Numbered from the stretch's first letter, positions 11,823 to 24,246 are shown. The stretch is 64,000 nt of DNA from Absidia repens (GCA_002105175.1 MCGE01000010.1:1488001-1552000), one strand, 5' to 3'. Notes: generated by a model from the letters alone, not told the origin. A program made the numbers and translations.

Positions 11823-13471
11823 ATGACGCCCCTACAGGCTTTGACTGGTATATTATATAGTATTGGTTTGTTTGCGTAAGTGTTGATAAAAGGAAAAAGA
11901 AAAGACGCTTGCACGCACTCGATGTTGACCCATTTAGCCATTCCTTCCTTGCCCCTCTTTTTCCACATTTATAGGCTCACTGGTTTCTTGAATGCCATCC
12001 AGATTCCGACCTTGGTTATCAATCCCTTCTCACCAGCACTTTTGATCAGATCTAATTCCATTCTCATTGGAACAGTATGGCTTGTCATGCAGGTAAGTAC
12101 ATCCTCACACCCACCCACCCACACAACAGTCAATAGTGCTCACTTTCCCCCTTTTTGTGTCAACCTTCGACGCCCCTCTTTATTTGTGGTATCTCCTAGT
12201 ACGTGTTTGAAGTAAGTATGGTTAAAACAAGACATATATATATATATAACATATATTTTCCAGAAAATGTACAAACTATTATATTCCTTTCTTTCTTTCT
12301 GTTTCTAGAAGCGCAAACAGGCCCAGTTTACCTTTTCTGGTGATGATCTTCCTTCAGGTGAATCCGCTCTGGTGATCAGTAATCACCGCTCATGGACTGA
12401 TTTTTATATGATTCATTCAGTGGCCCTTCGTCGAAGTATGCTTCCTAATTGCAAAGTAAGGAAGAAAGAAAAAAATCAAAATAGGTAGTTATGATGATAA
12501 TGATTTTCACCTTTTTTTTTTTTTGTTGAATGATAGTACTTTGTCAAGGACTCTATCAAGTGGGTAAGTCAGAAAATAGAAAAAGAAGACTGGTTAGATG
12601 ACTGGTTGCTAGGTAGCGTGGATTTTTGTTGTTGTTTTTCACTTATATGTCTTGATTTTTAAATCCTTAGTTTCCATTCTTTGGTTGGGGAATGTGGGTA
12701 TGTTTTGTGTATTGTCAATGGTAGCAGGATCATTCAAATGCATTGTTAACTTGATTTCTCGCTCTAGTTTGCCGGGTTTCCTTTTGTGCGAAGGAATTGG
12801 ACACAAGATCAAAACAAAATCAATCAGACATTTGCCAAATTCAAAGAACTGAAAACACCTGCGTGGATCATCAATTACGTCGAAGGTTCAAGGTTTACCC
12901 CAGAAAAATCTTTACAGGTAAAATATTATTATGACGGTGTCGATTGGATGAAACTCATTTATATATTTCGTGATGGTGACGCTGGTGGGGAGTGTATATA
13001 TTATAGTGTCAAGCTCTTTGTAGGGAACGTGGATATACTTCAACAGATCATGTACTGTTACCAAGAACAAGAGGATTTATTGCCTGTGTTAACGCATTCC
13101 GCCAATCGCATATCAATTATATATATGGTAAGTCTATCCCTATCTATCCACCCCATTTGCCTTCTACAATAACCTTAGCATTTTTTTCGGTGTACGTAGA
13201 TTTTACTATAGCGTATCGCCACCTCAGCAAAAATGCCAAGTTCAACGAGGCCCCTGATATAGTTCATATCCACACCACCGACTCCTTGGCTCCAGACTAT
13301 CAATTCCATGTCAATGTCAAACGCTATGCTATTTGTGATTTACCGACAGACGATGATGGCATTGCCAAATGGCTTCGTGAGCGCTACGTGGAGAAGGATC
13401 AATTTCTGGCCAAATTGCGCGATCAATGGACAGATGGATTGGATATTAAAGTGTGTCAAGAAATTTGGTAG
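11823..13471 (+). CDS. AGPAT/LCLAT-type lysophospholipid acyltransferase
   Basis: Nine exons: 11823-11875, 11975-12092, 12200-12211, 12309-12455, 12537-12563, 12671-12697, 12768-12917, 13007-13127 and 13200-13471, coding 308 residues with every phase matching. Motif I is NHRSWTD (NHx4D catalytic), followed by FPFFGW, a FPFVRRNW segment, motif III EGSRFT and the HVLLPRTRGF block. This set is typical of the AGPAT3/4/5-LCLAT1 branch (yeast Cst26/Psi1 relatives), which acylates lysophospholipids such as lyso-PA or lyso-PI in the ER membrane. Hydrophobic N-terminal segments (residues about 5-25 and 35-55) are the expected anchors. Three internal exons are only 12, 27 and 27 bases long. Reading through the introns at 12918 or 13128 gives open but unrelated peptides, so the microexon and frame choices matter. 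Substrate specificity cannot be read from the sequence. Confidence 0.9.
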
Positions 13472-14015
13472 TGCCTTCCCGCCCCCTTTCTTCTAGATAG
13501 TAGTGTTATTTATTTATTGTAGATAGTCTATTTCTTGTCCCTATTTATTTATTTATGATTTCAAACAATAAAAACCACTTGCTCATCTTATCTACTATAT
13601 TATGTTTTTTGTTGTCGTTGTTGCTGCCAACCCCTTTGTCAACCTTTTTTATTTTTAGTTTGTAATTGGTGATGATTTCTGATACAAGTCACTAACGTCA
13701 AAAGCGCACTCCTTCCCTGCCCCACAAATACATCCTAGCATACCCCAGCATATTCTAATCATGATATATAGTCGCATAATGATCAATCAACCAAACCCAC
13801 ACAATCCGATCGTCAAACAAATGTGTAACACATCAAAACTACCTCGCACTACAAAACACAGCATGCCCAATAATCATATATATATATAAATATATATATC
13901 CAGCAATAATAAAAAGCACATGTACAAACAATCAAAGAATCAAACAAAACAATACATATATAATTTTATTGAATAAAGTCAAAAACTACAATACTATAGA
14001 GGGAGTCGATATCAT
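13472..14015. other. Intergenic, convergent 3' ends
   Basis: About 540 bases between the acyltransferase (+) and the UBL-eS31 gene (-). A poly(A)-like AATAAA lies near 13567 on the plus strand, and a TTTATTG on the plus strand (AATAAA on the minus) near 13966. Short TA repeats occur at about 13876-13900. No gene is seen. Confidence 0.55.
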
Positions 14016-14662
14016 TTAGGCTTCTTGTTCCTACAAAAACCGTACAAGAGAAAGAGTAAGTATAACCATCGACAATACAACTATTATTATCATCATCATT
14101 GATGGGTGTTGTTGTGATTTACCTTTTGGAAGACGTAAGTCAAATGACACTTGCCACAGTATTGACGGTCAGAGTGCCAAGCCATGAAGACACCAGCACC
14201 ACAGGTGGCGGTGGGACATTCACGACGGAGACGGGTGATCTTGCCAGATTCGTCCACCTTGTAGAACTTGAGGATAGCCATCTTGACCTTCTTACGCTTG
14301 TGCTTGATCTTCTTGGGAGTAGTGTAGGTCTTCTTCTTACGCTTCTTACCACCACCCAACAATTCAGCATTGAGGTGGAGGGTAGAGTTGTCTTGGACAC
14401 CGTAGGCAGAGATGGCTTGGGCATTTTGGAGAGACTTACCAGCGAAAGAGAGGCATTGAAGAGAAGAATCAATACCTAAAAGTGAGAGGAGAGGAGAAAA
14501 CGAAATGTGTTAATAATGAAGCGGTTGAGTCCGTTTTTTTTATAGGGGAGGGTGCTTACCTTCACGGGCAGCGATCATGGTCTTGACATTGTCAACGGTG
14601 GTGGCAGAGTTCACCTCGAGAGCGAGGGTGTTACCGGCAAGGGACTTGACGAAAAGTTGCAT
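14016..14662 (-). CDS. Divergent ubiquitin-like protein fused to 40S ribosomal protein eS31 (S27a)
   Basis: Three exons: 14662-14560, 14475-14123 and 14030-14016, coding 156 residues, the usual length of ubiquitin-S27a precursors. Residues 1-76 have the ubiquitin fold pattern ([10 protein letters not shown] ... LSFAGKSLQ ... STLHL ... LLGG). Residues from about 78 are the eS31 extension, with a lysine-rich start ([13 protein letters not shown]) and a zinc finger (CPTATC ... YCGKC). eS31 is a small-subunit beak protein; the ubiquitin part normally aids its folding and is cleaved off after GG76. The ubiquitin part here is strongly diverged. Lys6, Lys27 and Lys48 remain, but position 11 is Asn, 63 is Asp, 42 is Cys, 44 is Ser and 72 is Glu, so the Ile44 patch and the Arg72 E1-recognition residue are gone. 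The nearest parallel known to me is the divergent ubiquitin-like-S27a fusion of nematodes. A 6 kb flank to the right carries no gene until 17.6 kb. Confidence 0.95.
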
Positions 14663-17633
14663 GGTACGAAAGAGGAGGAAAAAAAAAAAAAGAAATTGGC
14701 ACTCGATGGAGTCTGTTATTCACAAAAAAAAAAATTTATGGTGCCCGGTGGCTTGTATTCGGAGATCCAGGTACGGGGAATTAAAAAAAATATCGCATAC
14801 ATAGAAACAAGCGCAACCACTTTTGGTGCGTGTGCCCATAAAAATTCGATCAGCAACAAAAAGAGAAAGTAGAGGGAGAGGGGGGCACTCTATAATTTGT
14901 TGTTTCATTATGATGGGTGGATGGTTTGTGATTCACATTCACCACTGGAAAAAAAAAGTGGCTCATACCCCACTTAAATACAGCGGGCGCCTCGGGTGTG
15001 TTTTATCTGAGCGACTCAAACAACACGACATAGGGTTATATGAGAAGAAATCTTTGCATTTCGCAAGTCCTTCGTCATCCTTCCGCCTAAACTCCACGCC
15101 TTTCTTAATTATTTGAGCCAAACTTTCTGAGCCATATATCCCCTCCATCCCCTCTCAAAACAAATCAATTTTCCCGCCCTCTTCTTCCAACTCATACCTC
15201 AACTGCCCGCAGGGGGCTGAGTAATTTTAAATGCATTGTATATCGATTTTGAAGCTATATGATATGTTTTGTCGAACAGAAAATGATGACTTCTTCCCTT
15301 CAAAAAGTGTCCATGAATTTTCTGTGTTTTGCCTCTGATGCATTCCCTCCTCAACCCCAATATTCACCTCTTCCGGTTTTCCCTCTTCCTAAACAAAATA
15401 AATATAGTCTATTTTTACTCTTATGGTGTTCAAGTAGCCGAAAACTATTTATCAGTCACTTGGCATCTGAGGGTGAGGTAGTAGGTGAAGGGCACATGAT
15501 CATTGATACACCAGAAAGCAGTGGAAAATATCTTGGGAGCAGTAGCTACACACACAGCACGTCATAAAGACTTATTTTTATGACTGGTTGAACAGGATTA
15601 TGGCTATTTTGGATAGTATGCGATTTAAGATGCATCACACTAGTGTCTGTGTTTTTAAAGTGGGAAGTAGGGATAGTGGATGAACTAGAAAGCAAGTGTT
15701 TGGTAGGATACTTGACAAAACAGCTGCATGATGACATTGTTCATTAACAAATGGCCCAGAGAATGGTTTAGTAGAAAGGTATATTTTACTGAAACACTTT
15801 CGATAGATACTAAAACGAAAAACGAGGGATTTGGTGTAACGTGGAGGATTTAATGAAAAGGTCTCGTAATGAAAGACGCATGAAGGATGCTAATGTGAGC
15901 ATTGAAGCAATACTGATGTAATAGAGTGCTTGAAAAATGGAATCAAACACATAGTATAAGGTATAAGAATGATAAAAAGAGATATTTTCTACTGTACAAT
16001 AGCAATGGTCAACGCTAATCACAAAGGGTGGATGGTAGTAAAAATAGGAATGTATTGCACAAGACATGAGAAAGACAAATGGGACAGTTTTCATTAAAGA
16101 ATGTAAAAAGAGACAAGTCTTTATTCATATGCAGACACAAAATATGAGCAAACTAAAACTAAGCTAAACTAATGAAGACTCCAAAAAGCCAACTCATGGT
16201 TGTTCCAATCATGGATCCAAAATGAAAGGGTTTCCCCATGCATCTTGTAATCCCTGGGCTGAAAACCCTTCTAAACTAGTCCTGACACTATTCTAAGCCC
16301 ACTATAACCTTGAAAAGGTTAAATGGTGAAGAAAAAAAAGAAGGAAGAAAAAAAAGAAAATGAAAAAGAAAGAGAGACGAAAAAATAAAAAGTGGGAGTA
16401 AATAGTTGTTCACGTGGGCGGCATTTGAATATTTTTTTGGCCTAGCGCTTTTGGTGGGTACAACAAAGGAACCCCCTCTATATTTTTGTTTCCACTATTC
16501 AAACAATAACAGCATAATCATTATACTCTCTTGTTAACTTCAGACTACTATGAATAAATTCAACATCCTCTTTTTACTGTAGAATAACGTGGTATATCTT
16601 ATGTTCTATTTATTTTACAAAAAGATCCCCCAACCACCACACCCCTAAACGTCTCACATTTAGATAGATGTTATGGAACTATCATTAAACTACATAGTTT
16701 ATATAATATCTACATATGAATAAAATATATTCCGCTTTTTTCGTTTTATTTTGTCTCTCATACGGTTAGTTTGCCTTGTCGAATGGGTATAACCACATTA
16801 TACAACACATATGGGCGTGTAAGTATAGAAAAACGAAAGCTGGTGTCTTTGTGTCAAAAAGGGGGTTTGCATGAGCCAACATCAATTAACGTCGGCCTTG
16901 GCGCATTGTCTGCTGTCCTAGGGATGGTAAATCTAGCGGTGAAAGGAATATATTGAATGGTTTGAAAAAAGAAAAAAATACTGTGATGGAAGTATGGAGT
17001 GTGAAAGAGTAGATAGCAAAAGGCGGGAGGGCGGCATACAAGAAAAAAAATAAGCAGCGATAAACGCATATTTTAACTGCACTGGAAGGCATTTAGTTTA
17101 CTTGCTTAACATTTTCTTTTCTTTTTGCAAACATCTTGTTGTCAACCCCTTGCGCCAAAACTAAGCTACTTCAAGTAACTGAGACATTTTTTTCAAAACA
17201 AAATAAGAAAACAGGAACAACAGCCAACCATGTAACTTTGTTCCTTTTCACGTTTATTATCATAGTGCGCGGTTAAAAGTTTTATTGTCAAGCAAAATAT
17301 ATATATATATATATATATATAAACGTTTTCCGTGAGACGTAATTTTTTTAAATTCTAGCTGAACTGCACCATACGTAACCCATACATCAAAAAAAATTCA
17401 TTCCGCCGACCTGCCTATAAATCACTTCACTATACAGCATTCCTTCTTCCAACTCGAGATTTGATGATAAAATAACAATTTTATTTTTATTTTTATTATA
17501 TAATACCTCGCAAAAATTCAAAACAAAACAAAAAATAAAAACTATCAAAACCAAACATAAAAAATCAAAATGATCATCCGAAAACAAAAAAAATAAAAAA
17601 TCTAAGTCTAAATAAGGAGCCATTCCACCCATA
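14663..17633. other. Long intergenic region with one copy of the dispersed element
   Basis: About 3 kb. It includes the promoter of the UBL-eS31 gene (C/T-rich on the minus strand), weak open frames without recognisable homology (for example 15259-15567 plus) and dispersed element copy 1 (listed separately). A (TA)n tract lies at 17298-17321. No host gene is recognised. Confidence 0.55.
16079..16425 (-). repeat. Dispersed non-coding element, copy 1
   Basis: This copy shares a core (AAAATGAAAGGGTTTCCCCA, 16219-16238) and flanking order with copies at 30.2, 53.7, 55.6 and 57.7 kb. Shared blocks, read on the plus strand, are: GGGACAGTTTTC at the left edge; a TTTATTC-like box; a CTAA.CTAATGAAGACT-type block; the core; ACACTA.TCTAAG; an A/G-rich tract; and a CACGTGGGCGG-type right edge. 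On the minus strand it reads from a pyrimidine-rich leader to an AATAAA signal, as a transcribed unit would. No conserved open frame spans the copies. Confidence 0.75.
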
Positions 17634-20600
17634 CTATACAAAACGAGGCAGCGTTTTCAAAGGCGATGTAATCGTACACGTATCATTGAGTTCCAAAGCA
17701 TAGAGAAGACAATCCTTCGCACGGTGCATGGCCACCTGGTTGTGCTGCTGATACACGAGACCCAAGAGGTACCAGGCTTCGGGATCGTCCCATCCAAACG
17801 ACCGTGTGGTGCGTTCCAGTAGACTTTCCGCCATTTCCCATGCATCCATCGAGATAAATACCTTGGCCATGGCCACATGCGTAGGGACATGATCCTCGTC
17901 CAGCGTTAATGCCTTTTTGAATGCTTCTAGTGCCATGTCCTGCAAATGCTTATGTTGTCGTCGCTTGTTGCTGCTGGCATTGCCATTGTCGTTGTTATTC
18001 GCTGCTGCTGTTGCTGTTGCTGCTGCTGCTGCTTCAACACAGATCCATCCCATGTGATGCCACGTATTGGCCTCGCCGGGCCCCAAGACTTCCATTTCCA
18101 TCATTGCTTTTTGCGCTTCCTCGAGTTGTCCTGCTTGGATATACATGGTAGTGGCAAACAGCCAGAGTTTCATCAAAAGCGCATTCCAGCGATCTCGCTG
18201 TCGATGTAAAAAGTTGTTGTTGCTGATGACGCCGCCTGCTGTATGTGGCTGTGTCTCGCCAGAATTCATCGTGTTGTAGCTGCCGCTGCTGCTGCCATTA
18301 TCGCCAAAGGCAGACACATAGGAAGAAGACCGTTCGGTCATATGACTGCGCATCGATGCCATCGATAGACTGGGTGTCAATACGGACGCCAAAGAAAACC
18401 CAGATGAAGTCGCCGAGCCATGCTTCGGTTGAGTGGTGTTTGAGAATGTCGTTCCTTTGTGATTTCCATCAGCTACTAGTCCAAAAAAAAAAAAAAAACG
18501 TGCGTCAGGTCTTTTTTTTTTTATTTTATTTTTTTGTATTTTCATTTTCTATCGATTGATTCATGGAAAAAAAAAGGTTCTTACCGGATGATTTCAATGT
18601 ACCATTGGGCATTGATGAGGAGTTCATGCTGATGCTATTTTTTCTTGTCAAAGTGGATTCCATCTGGTAGAGACTTTTCTTGAGTGACTGACTGCCACGA
18701 CGTACGACGTTGACCTTGGTTTCGGGAAGTCCGTTGTAGTTTTGGTGGCGTGTAGGTTGTGACGGAACATGTGTCTTGATATTATCGATCAAAGCAGGGT
18801 TTGATGAGAAGGAGGTCAGGGTGCCACCCGAGGCGCGACGACGCACATAGGAGGGAGATTCGGATTCATCGACTCCATTGGCTGATGGCGAAGGCGTGCC
18901 AGGTTCTTCCGGATCATCAAGAGACGGTTGTTGATGGCGTCCACGAGGGGATGACATGGCGTTGCTGGAGGACGAGATGACTGGTGAATTGATGGTGGTG
19001 ATCGATTTGATTTCAGGTCGTGATACTTTTCTTCCGTTTCGTTGTTGTTGTTGTTGTTGTTGATGTTGTGGCGATGATGATGATGACGACGATGAGGAGC
19101 CGAGAGATGATACAGATGCAGGCGAAGTAGATGATGAAGAGCTAAAAAGATGAGATTGTTCTAGTTCCAAGGTTTCGGTGATGCCCAGATTGATCGTCAT
19201 GGCCTTGTACAAAGTAAACAAATCTGTCAGTTCGGGTAGCACAGTGTCAGGTCCCTCCAGTTTTGCCGTGCATGCCAATTGGGATAGATGGATGTTGATT
19301 ACGGATTCCGCTGCCACCAGTACATCGCGACAGTTCTTTTCCCCAGTCCAGGACATGACAGGTAAGCCTGTGTTAATATTGAGAATGCCATCCATGACCT
19401 GTGTTTCCGCCAAGGCCAGTTCTAAGGTTTGAATAGCATCAGGGAGTTTTTCGTATTGTTGGCAAGAATATACCAGAGCTAGCAAGTGCCATGAAGGGAG
19501 ATATGACTTGTTGATTTGAAGGGCACGTGTGATGGAGTTCGAAGCAGCCAGAATATCCCTTGCTTGAAGTTGTTGGAATGCCAATTCGTAGTGTGATTCC
19601 CAGCAATCGGTATCCAAAGTAACAGCAATTTCCAAAGACATGATGGCTTCCTTTTGGTGTTGGATACGAATTTCAGGATCTTCGGCTAAATACATATAAA
19701 GGGAAGACTATATCAGCATCGACCATTTTTATATTTTCATCCAACCCAACCTTTTTTTTTTTAGCCTTTTACTCTTAATCTACTTACATTGCGACGCCAA
19801 AAGGCCATACGATACACCCCGTGCACGATGACATTCCGCGACAATAGCATCATTCTCCACATTACCACTACCACCATTGGTGTCATCTTCATCCTCCATA
19901 ATGTCAAGAAGAGCCACTGCCAGATCAGCTGTAACCACTGCCAGTTTTCCACGATTGTATTCCCGTCCCCAGAGTTGTGTGGCGGCCAAAAGAGCACGAA
20001 TGACATGTAAAAGTGTTTCCTGGCCAGGATGAGCATGGTCTACCTTGTCCTGATCATCGAGGCGTATACGTTTCAATTTCGCTTGAATCATTGCAGCCTT
20101 GTCACCGAGCGATAATGCCCCACCCTGTGGTGTCAGCTCAATCCCAGATTCATTTGTCTTGTCCACATCCGGTAAACCAACCATTTCCATATATGTTCTG
20201 AAGGAATACCTGGCTTCATCAAATTGACCCAATCGCAGTAAAGTATAAAATAACGACCGGAAAATGCACGGACTGTTGAATGTCATGGATTCTGCTTGAT
20301 ACAAAAACTATGTTTCAAAGAAAAGGTAAGAGCACGAATAATATGAAGGAAGGGTAAACTGTTCACTATGTATACATACCTGCTGCACTCGTCGAATATG
20401 GCTGATTTCACCCCACCCAATAATATCATGGGCTTTGGTCATAATATCCACAAATTCCACAACATATCTATTGATATCGCCGGGTGTCAGTTTGGAGGCA
20501 TATGCGCGGATGACTGCACGGCATCGATTCATTAACACAAAGAGTTCGTGGAAGGCAGATTGTTGTTTCGTATCGTCGTTTTCAATTTGACCGACTATTT

Positions 20601-21935
20601 TGATATGAATAGGGTAGGTGCCATCGATATATGTCTTGACCAAGGTGTCGGTGTAGAGCTTGAAAATCACCCATCGTTTTTGATTGCGCCAGTGAGATGA
20701 CCAATGAGAGGAAGATAGCTGGCTGTACGCACGCATGAACTTCAAAACCAAATCTACAGATGCACTGGTATAATACAAGTTTTTTTTTTATTAGTGTCTC
20801 TTGCAATTCATGACGGTGATCTTTTTCTTAACAATGACAATTATATCATTCATTACCTTGATCGTAATCCAAGCATAATAGCCCGATAAAGCCCATCTTC
20901 TACCCAGGATGCCAATGCAGATCCACTTTCGTTCAAATGAGTTTCTACAGAGCTCCACACTGCTTCGAAGGTTTCCAAGGCATCCTTTTCTTGACCGATG
21001 AGTTCAAAGCAAATACCTACACAAAACAGAATATTAAAATTTCTCTTTTATTTTTCATATGATCCTATTTTATGATAGCTCGTGGTTTGTGTTACCTTTG
21101 ATGACTCTGGCTTGTATCAACAAACAAAAGCCATAACCTGTGTCGACATCTTCCAATCTAAGAGCCAGATTCTGTAAACTTTCCAAAGCGTTTTCATATT
21201 GTCCAGTTTCAAAATAAACACGAGCCAATATAATTCTTGATAGCTAGGAGAAAAGAGAGAGGGAGTGAATAGATTTGATTCATATAAAAGCACTTCCCCG
21301 CCCATTCGTGTCACCTACACCACGCACTGTCCAATAGTACTGTATCCCCACCCCAACCCTTTTTTTTTTCTTTTTCCCTTTGATGTTTTACCTGAGCTTG
21401 CCAATCATCCGGTGTTGTCAGTGTTGGTTTGGTATGTTGTTCAACTACACGTTCCAGTTCATGTTGTATAGAAGTCACTTGAGAAGGATCCAGTCGAATA
21501 GGTAATGTGACAGTGTTTGGTGTATCTTGACCATAGATTGTATCTTGCACTTGTTTATCAACTTTTGAGATGGCGCCATTCTCTTGGGAATAGTGCTGGG
21601 ACCGGGTGTTATTGACGAGTTGTACTAGTTGCACTTCAAGTTGGGCTGTTTCTTCTAACACTATTTTTTTTTTTTTTTCAGTGGGAAAAAAAGAGAAAGA
21701 AAAAAGCGCGAGAAAGAGGAGAAAAAAAGGAGATAACGGGATTTGAAATTTGCATAGGTCAGAAGGAAAGAAAAACGATACATGCAATCATTTTTACTAC
21801 TGTCATTTTGTATTTACCTGATTCATTGGGGTTCAACTTTTTAAATCTATAGGCCAAGTTAGGTATTGCTGACCATTGAGACCGGCAACGAGCAAGGTCA
21901 AGTTCTTCTCTAGATTCGTCTCCTCTAGAGTCCAT
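17634..21935 (-). CDS. ypp1: Ypp1/TTC7-like TPR protein (PI4-kinase membrane-anchoring complex)
   Basis: Eight exons: 21935-21818, 21660-21392, 21243-21096, 21016-20857, 20764-20380, 20307-19788, 19685-18585 and 18475-17634, coding about 1180 residues in one continuous frame. The N-terminal half is helical with TPR-like repeats (LARVYFETGQYENALESLQN; FYTLLRLGQFDEARYSFRTY). The middle has EIAVTLDTDCWESHYELAFQ and ITRALQINKSYLPSWHLLAL. A Ser/Gln-rich low-complexity insertion (about residues 690-860) precedes C-terminal TPRs (WLFATTMYIQAGQLEEAQKA; DPEAWYLLGLVYQQHNQVAM). This layout matches fungal Ypp1 and animal TTC7, which with Efr3 tether the PI4-kinase Stt4 to the plasma membrane. The start codon opens a short hydrophilic exon (MDSRGDESREELDLARCRSQ). 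An Ala-rich run in the last exon reflects a GCT/GCA repeat near 18000-18030. The family call rests on TPR organisation and length; an unrelated large TPR protein is the main alternative. Confidence 0.75.
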
Positions 21936-22749
21936 TTGATATTATGTTTTTTGTTTTGAAGACGGGCAAGCAGATAGGAAGAGAGAAGAAAGAGAAAAAG
22001 GGAAAAAAAAAAAAAGAAAACAATTGAATTTAAAAAATAGCATTTATTTTTCACACCTTAAAAAAAAAAGGAGAGCACAAACTTGATTCGATAGCTTAAA
22101 TGGTAACCGCTCAGGGCACACTTCATTTCCCGAGCTTAATGTTTTGTCAACCTAAATACACCCAAATTGGCTTGACCTAGGTCTTTAAACTGAGATGACA
22201 AGTTTTTCCAAAAAACCCATCCTTTTCATTTACCATCTTTTCAATTACTTTTTCTGTATTGATTGATTCACACATGCCAAAGAATCAAAAAAAAAAAAAA
22301 AAACGTCGTACAGTATCACGCATTTCCATATTGTATTTAGTACTATCCATATAAGAGCACTGAACTAAACTGATGAGATACATTAAAAGGAGATTAAAAA
22401 AAGAAATCATAGCTGATAATGATGTGTGTGTTTATTGATCAGGGATGACATGTTTTGAAATGATAACGTTTCTAATCCTATGATATATATCAAATACCAC
22501 TCTATTGGTATCACTGTGACTAATCTAATCATCACCCATTGAATTCGCCGAAGTCATTGCCTGGAATGCATCAGAAAAATAGGATCAATGCTAAGTAATA
22601 AACAACCAAAAAAAAAAAAAAAACATACGTACACATAGCTTTTACATAATGATAGTATATTGGAGGATTTTATTGATAAAAAGTTGGCAAAAAAAAAGGG
22701 TAATAAGTAAAACTAAAAATTAAACTAGTGTGATAGGGAGGGGGGGGAG
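21936..22749. other. Intergenic region
   Basis: About 800 bases, mostly A/T-rich, with several A runs (22288-22302, 22608-22622). It contains the 5' flank of the Ypp1-like gene and the 3' flank of the next minus-strand gene. No gene is seen. Confidence 0.55.
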
Positions 22750-24246
22750 CTAGCCTACAATATAATCGCTCTGTTGGTAATCTTCCGTCCACGCATCATT
22801 CATGTCATCGTTGCCATGATCTTTACCGCCGTCGTTCTTTTCTGCCATCATTAGTTTTCCATTCAATTCAATACACGCATTTTCCCATCGTAGTTTTTCT
22901 TCCCAAAGTTCTCGAAGTTTCTTGTAAGCGAGTCCACTGAGTACTTCAAAATGATCACTTGTTGTTTCCAATGCCGCTGCCAATCGTTGTCGTTCCTGCC
23001 GTTCCTGTGCCAGTTCCAGTTGCAGTTCCTCCACCGTTTGCGCATTTGATTTCGATGTTGCTTTTGCTGTTGCTGTTGCTGCTGCTGCTTGCTGTGCCCT
23101 CTTCTTTTCCTCCTCAGTGTCATCACATGGTCTATCGAGTGTTTGTACCTGGGCATGCCGCGTGCGTCCTTTCTTTGTCTTTGGTCCATGTTGTTGTTCG
23201 TGATCGCTGGCTGCGGCGGCCGCTGACACTTTCAATGCACGAATATGTTCCTCGGTCAATTTGGCAGTCATCATATCCATCGGGGTGTCGACTCCAGACA
23301 GTTGACATTGCTTCAAACGTTGGATCAAGCCAGCTTCAATCACATCCATTCCATCGCATGTCGCTACCAGAGCATCCACAATGTTTCTTTTCTTATCACC
23401 ACCATCATCATTTGCATTTTTTCCATCGTCGTCGCCGTTCCTAATATCACTACTATCGTCGTCGTTTGTTGTTGTTGACATCTTTGGTAATTTCAATGCC
23501 GAAGCAGGGACACCTGGGGTCGTTGGTGAGGTGGCAGCTGTACTTGTGGTGATGCCAGAGGAAGAGAAACTGGTGTTGATTGTTGCTGGAGCATTGATTT
23601 TTGTTGCTGTCGATGGTGTTGTTGGATAAGTAGGTGATCTGTGGATGGAGAGACTTCGGATCGAGGGAGCATGTAGACTGGATTCTCGTCGTGTAGGAAG
23701 AATGGGTTCGTTCAATGAGATTTTGCTGGCAGAAGTGAGAGCTTGAAACGGATGACCAACGCCAGCGCCGGCGCCAACGCCAACGCCAACGCTAACGCCA
23801 CCTTGGGTCACAGGGTCATAGTAATGGGGTAATCTTGTTGGGTGACCGGTGACGATCTCGATATAGTTTTTTCGGTGAATGGTATGCGGAACGCCTTGTT
23901 GGTATAAAGAAGCTGACGAGGAGCCACCTGAAGTAGACGATGGTGTGGAAGAGGCGGTGGAGGACGATGATGATTTGTTTTTGTTCAGTCGACGAAGAAA
24001 AAACCGGGTAGATCGACGCTTTGTCGGGCCAGTAGGGGGTGGCGTCTTTTGGAATTCTTCAGGACTGGTCGTGTTGAGGAATTCTACCAAGGCCTGCGTT
24101 CCTGTTTTTCGTTGTCGTCTTGGTCGTGGTGGTGTGGATTCCAAACTCCAGTCATCAAAGTCGTCAAAATCGTCATCTTGGTCATACGAGTGAACGGTTC
24201 TTGCATCTTTGGGTTCGAAGCCATTTTTATATGTCATCACAGGCAT
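22750..24246 (-). CDS. Uncharacterised low-complexity protein with C-terminal coiled coil
   Basis: A single-exon frame of 498 residues with a clear ATG and stop. The N-terminus is acidic (DDDFDDFDDWSLE), followed by LVEFLNTTSPEEFQKTPPP, a short motif I recall from uncharacterised fungal proteins that carry a similar [LF]-x-FL-x-[NT]T[ST]P element. Then come Ser/Thr/Pro-rich and Gly/Val repeats (a GVGVGVGAGAGVG run near 23780-23800), an acidic spacer, and a helical C-terminal region from about residue 395 (ELQLELAQERQERQRLAAAL) that looks like a coiled coil, followed by LRELWEEKLRWENACIEL. No catalytic domain, signal peptide or membrane segment is visible. Codon use and length support a real gene. 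The function is unknown, and a scaffold or cytoskeletal adaptor would only be a guess. Confidence 0.75.
   Translation of the reverse strand: MPVMTYKNGFEPKDARTVHSYDQDDDFDDFDDWSLESTPPRPRRQRKTGTQALVEFLNTTSPEEFQKTPPPTGPTKRRSTRFFLRRLNKNKSSSSSTASSTPSSTSGGSSSASLYQQGVPHTIHRKNYIEIVTGHPTRLPHYYDPVTQGGVSVGVGVGAGAGVGHPFQALTSASKISLNEPILPTRRESSLHAPSIRSLSIHRSPTYPTTPSTATKINAPATINTSFSSSGITTSTAATSPTTPGVPASALKLPKMSTTTNDDDSSDIRNGDDDGKNANDDGGDKKRNIVDALVATCDGMDVIEAGLIQRLKQCQLSGVDTPMDMMTAKLTEEHIRALKVSAAAAASDHEQQHGPKTKKGRTRHAQVQTLDRPCDDTEEEKKRAQQAAAATATAKATSKSNAQTVEELQLELAQERQERQRLAAALETTSDHFEVLSGLAYKKLRELWEEKLRWENACIELNGKLMMAEKNDGGKDHGNDDMNDAWTEDYQQSDYIVG

Noticed and set aside
22281..22302. Possible terminator-like A runs
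   Set aside because: Homopolymers are everywhere in this genome and carry no specific signal by themselves.
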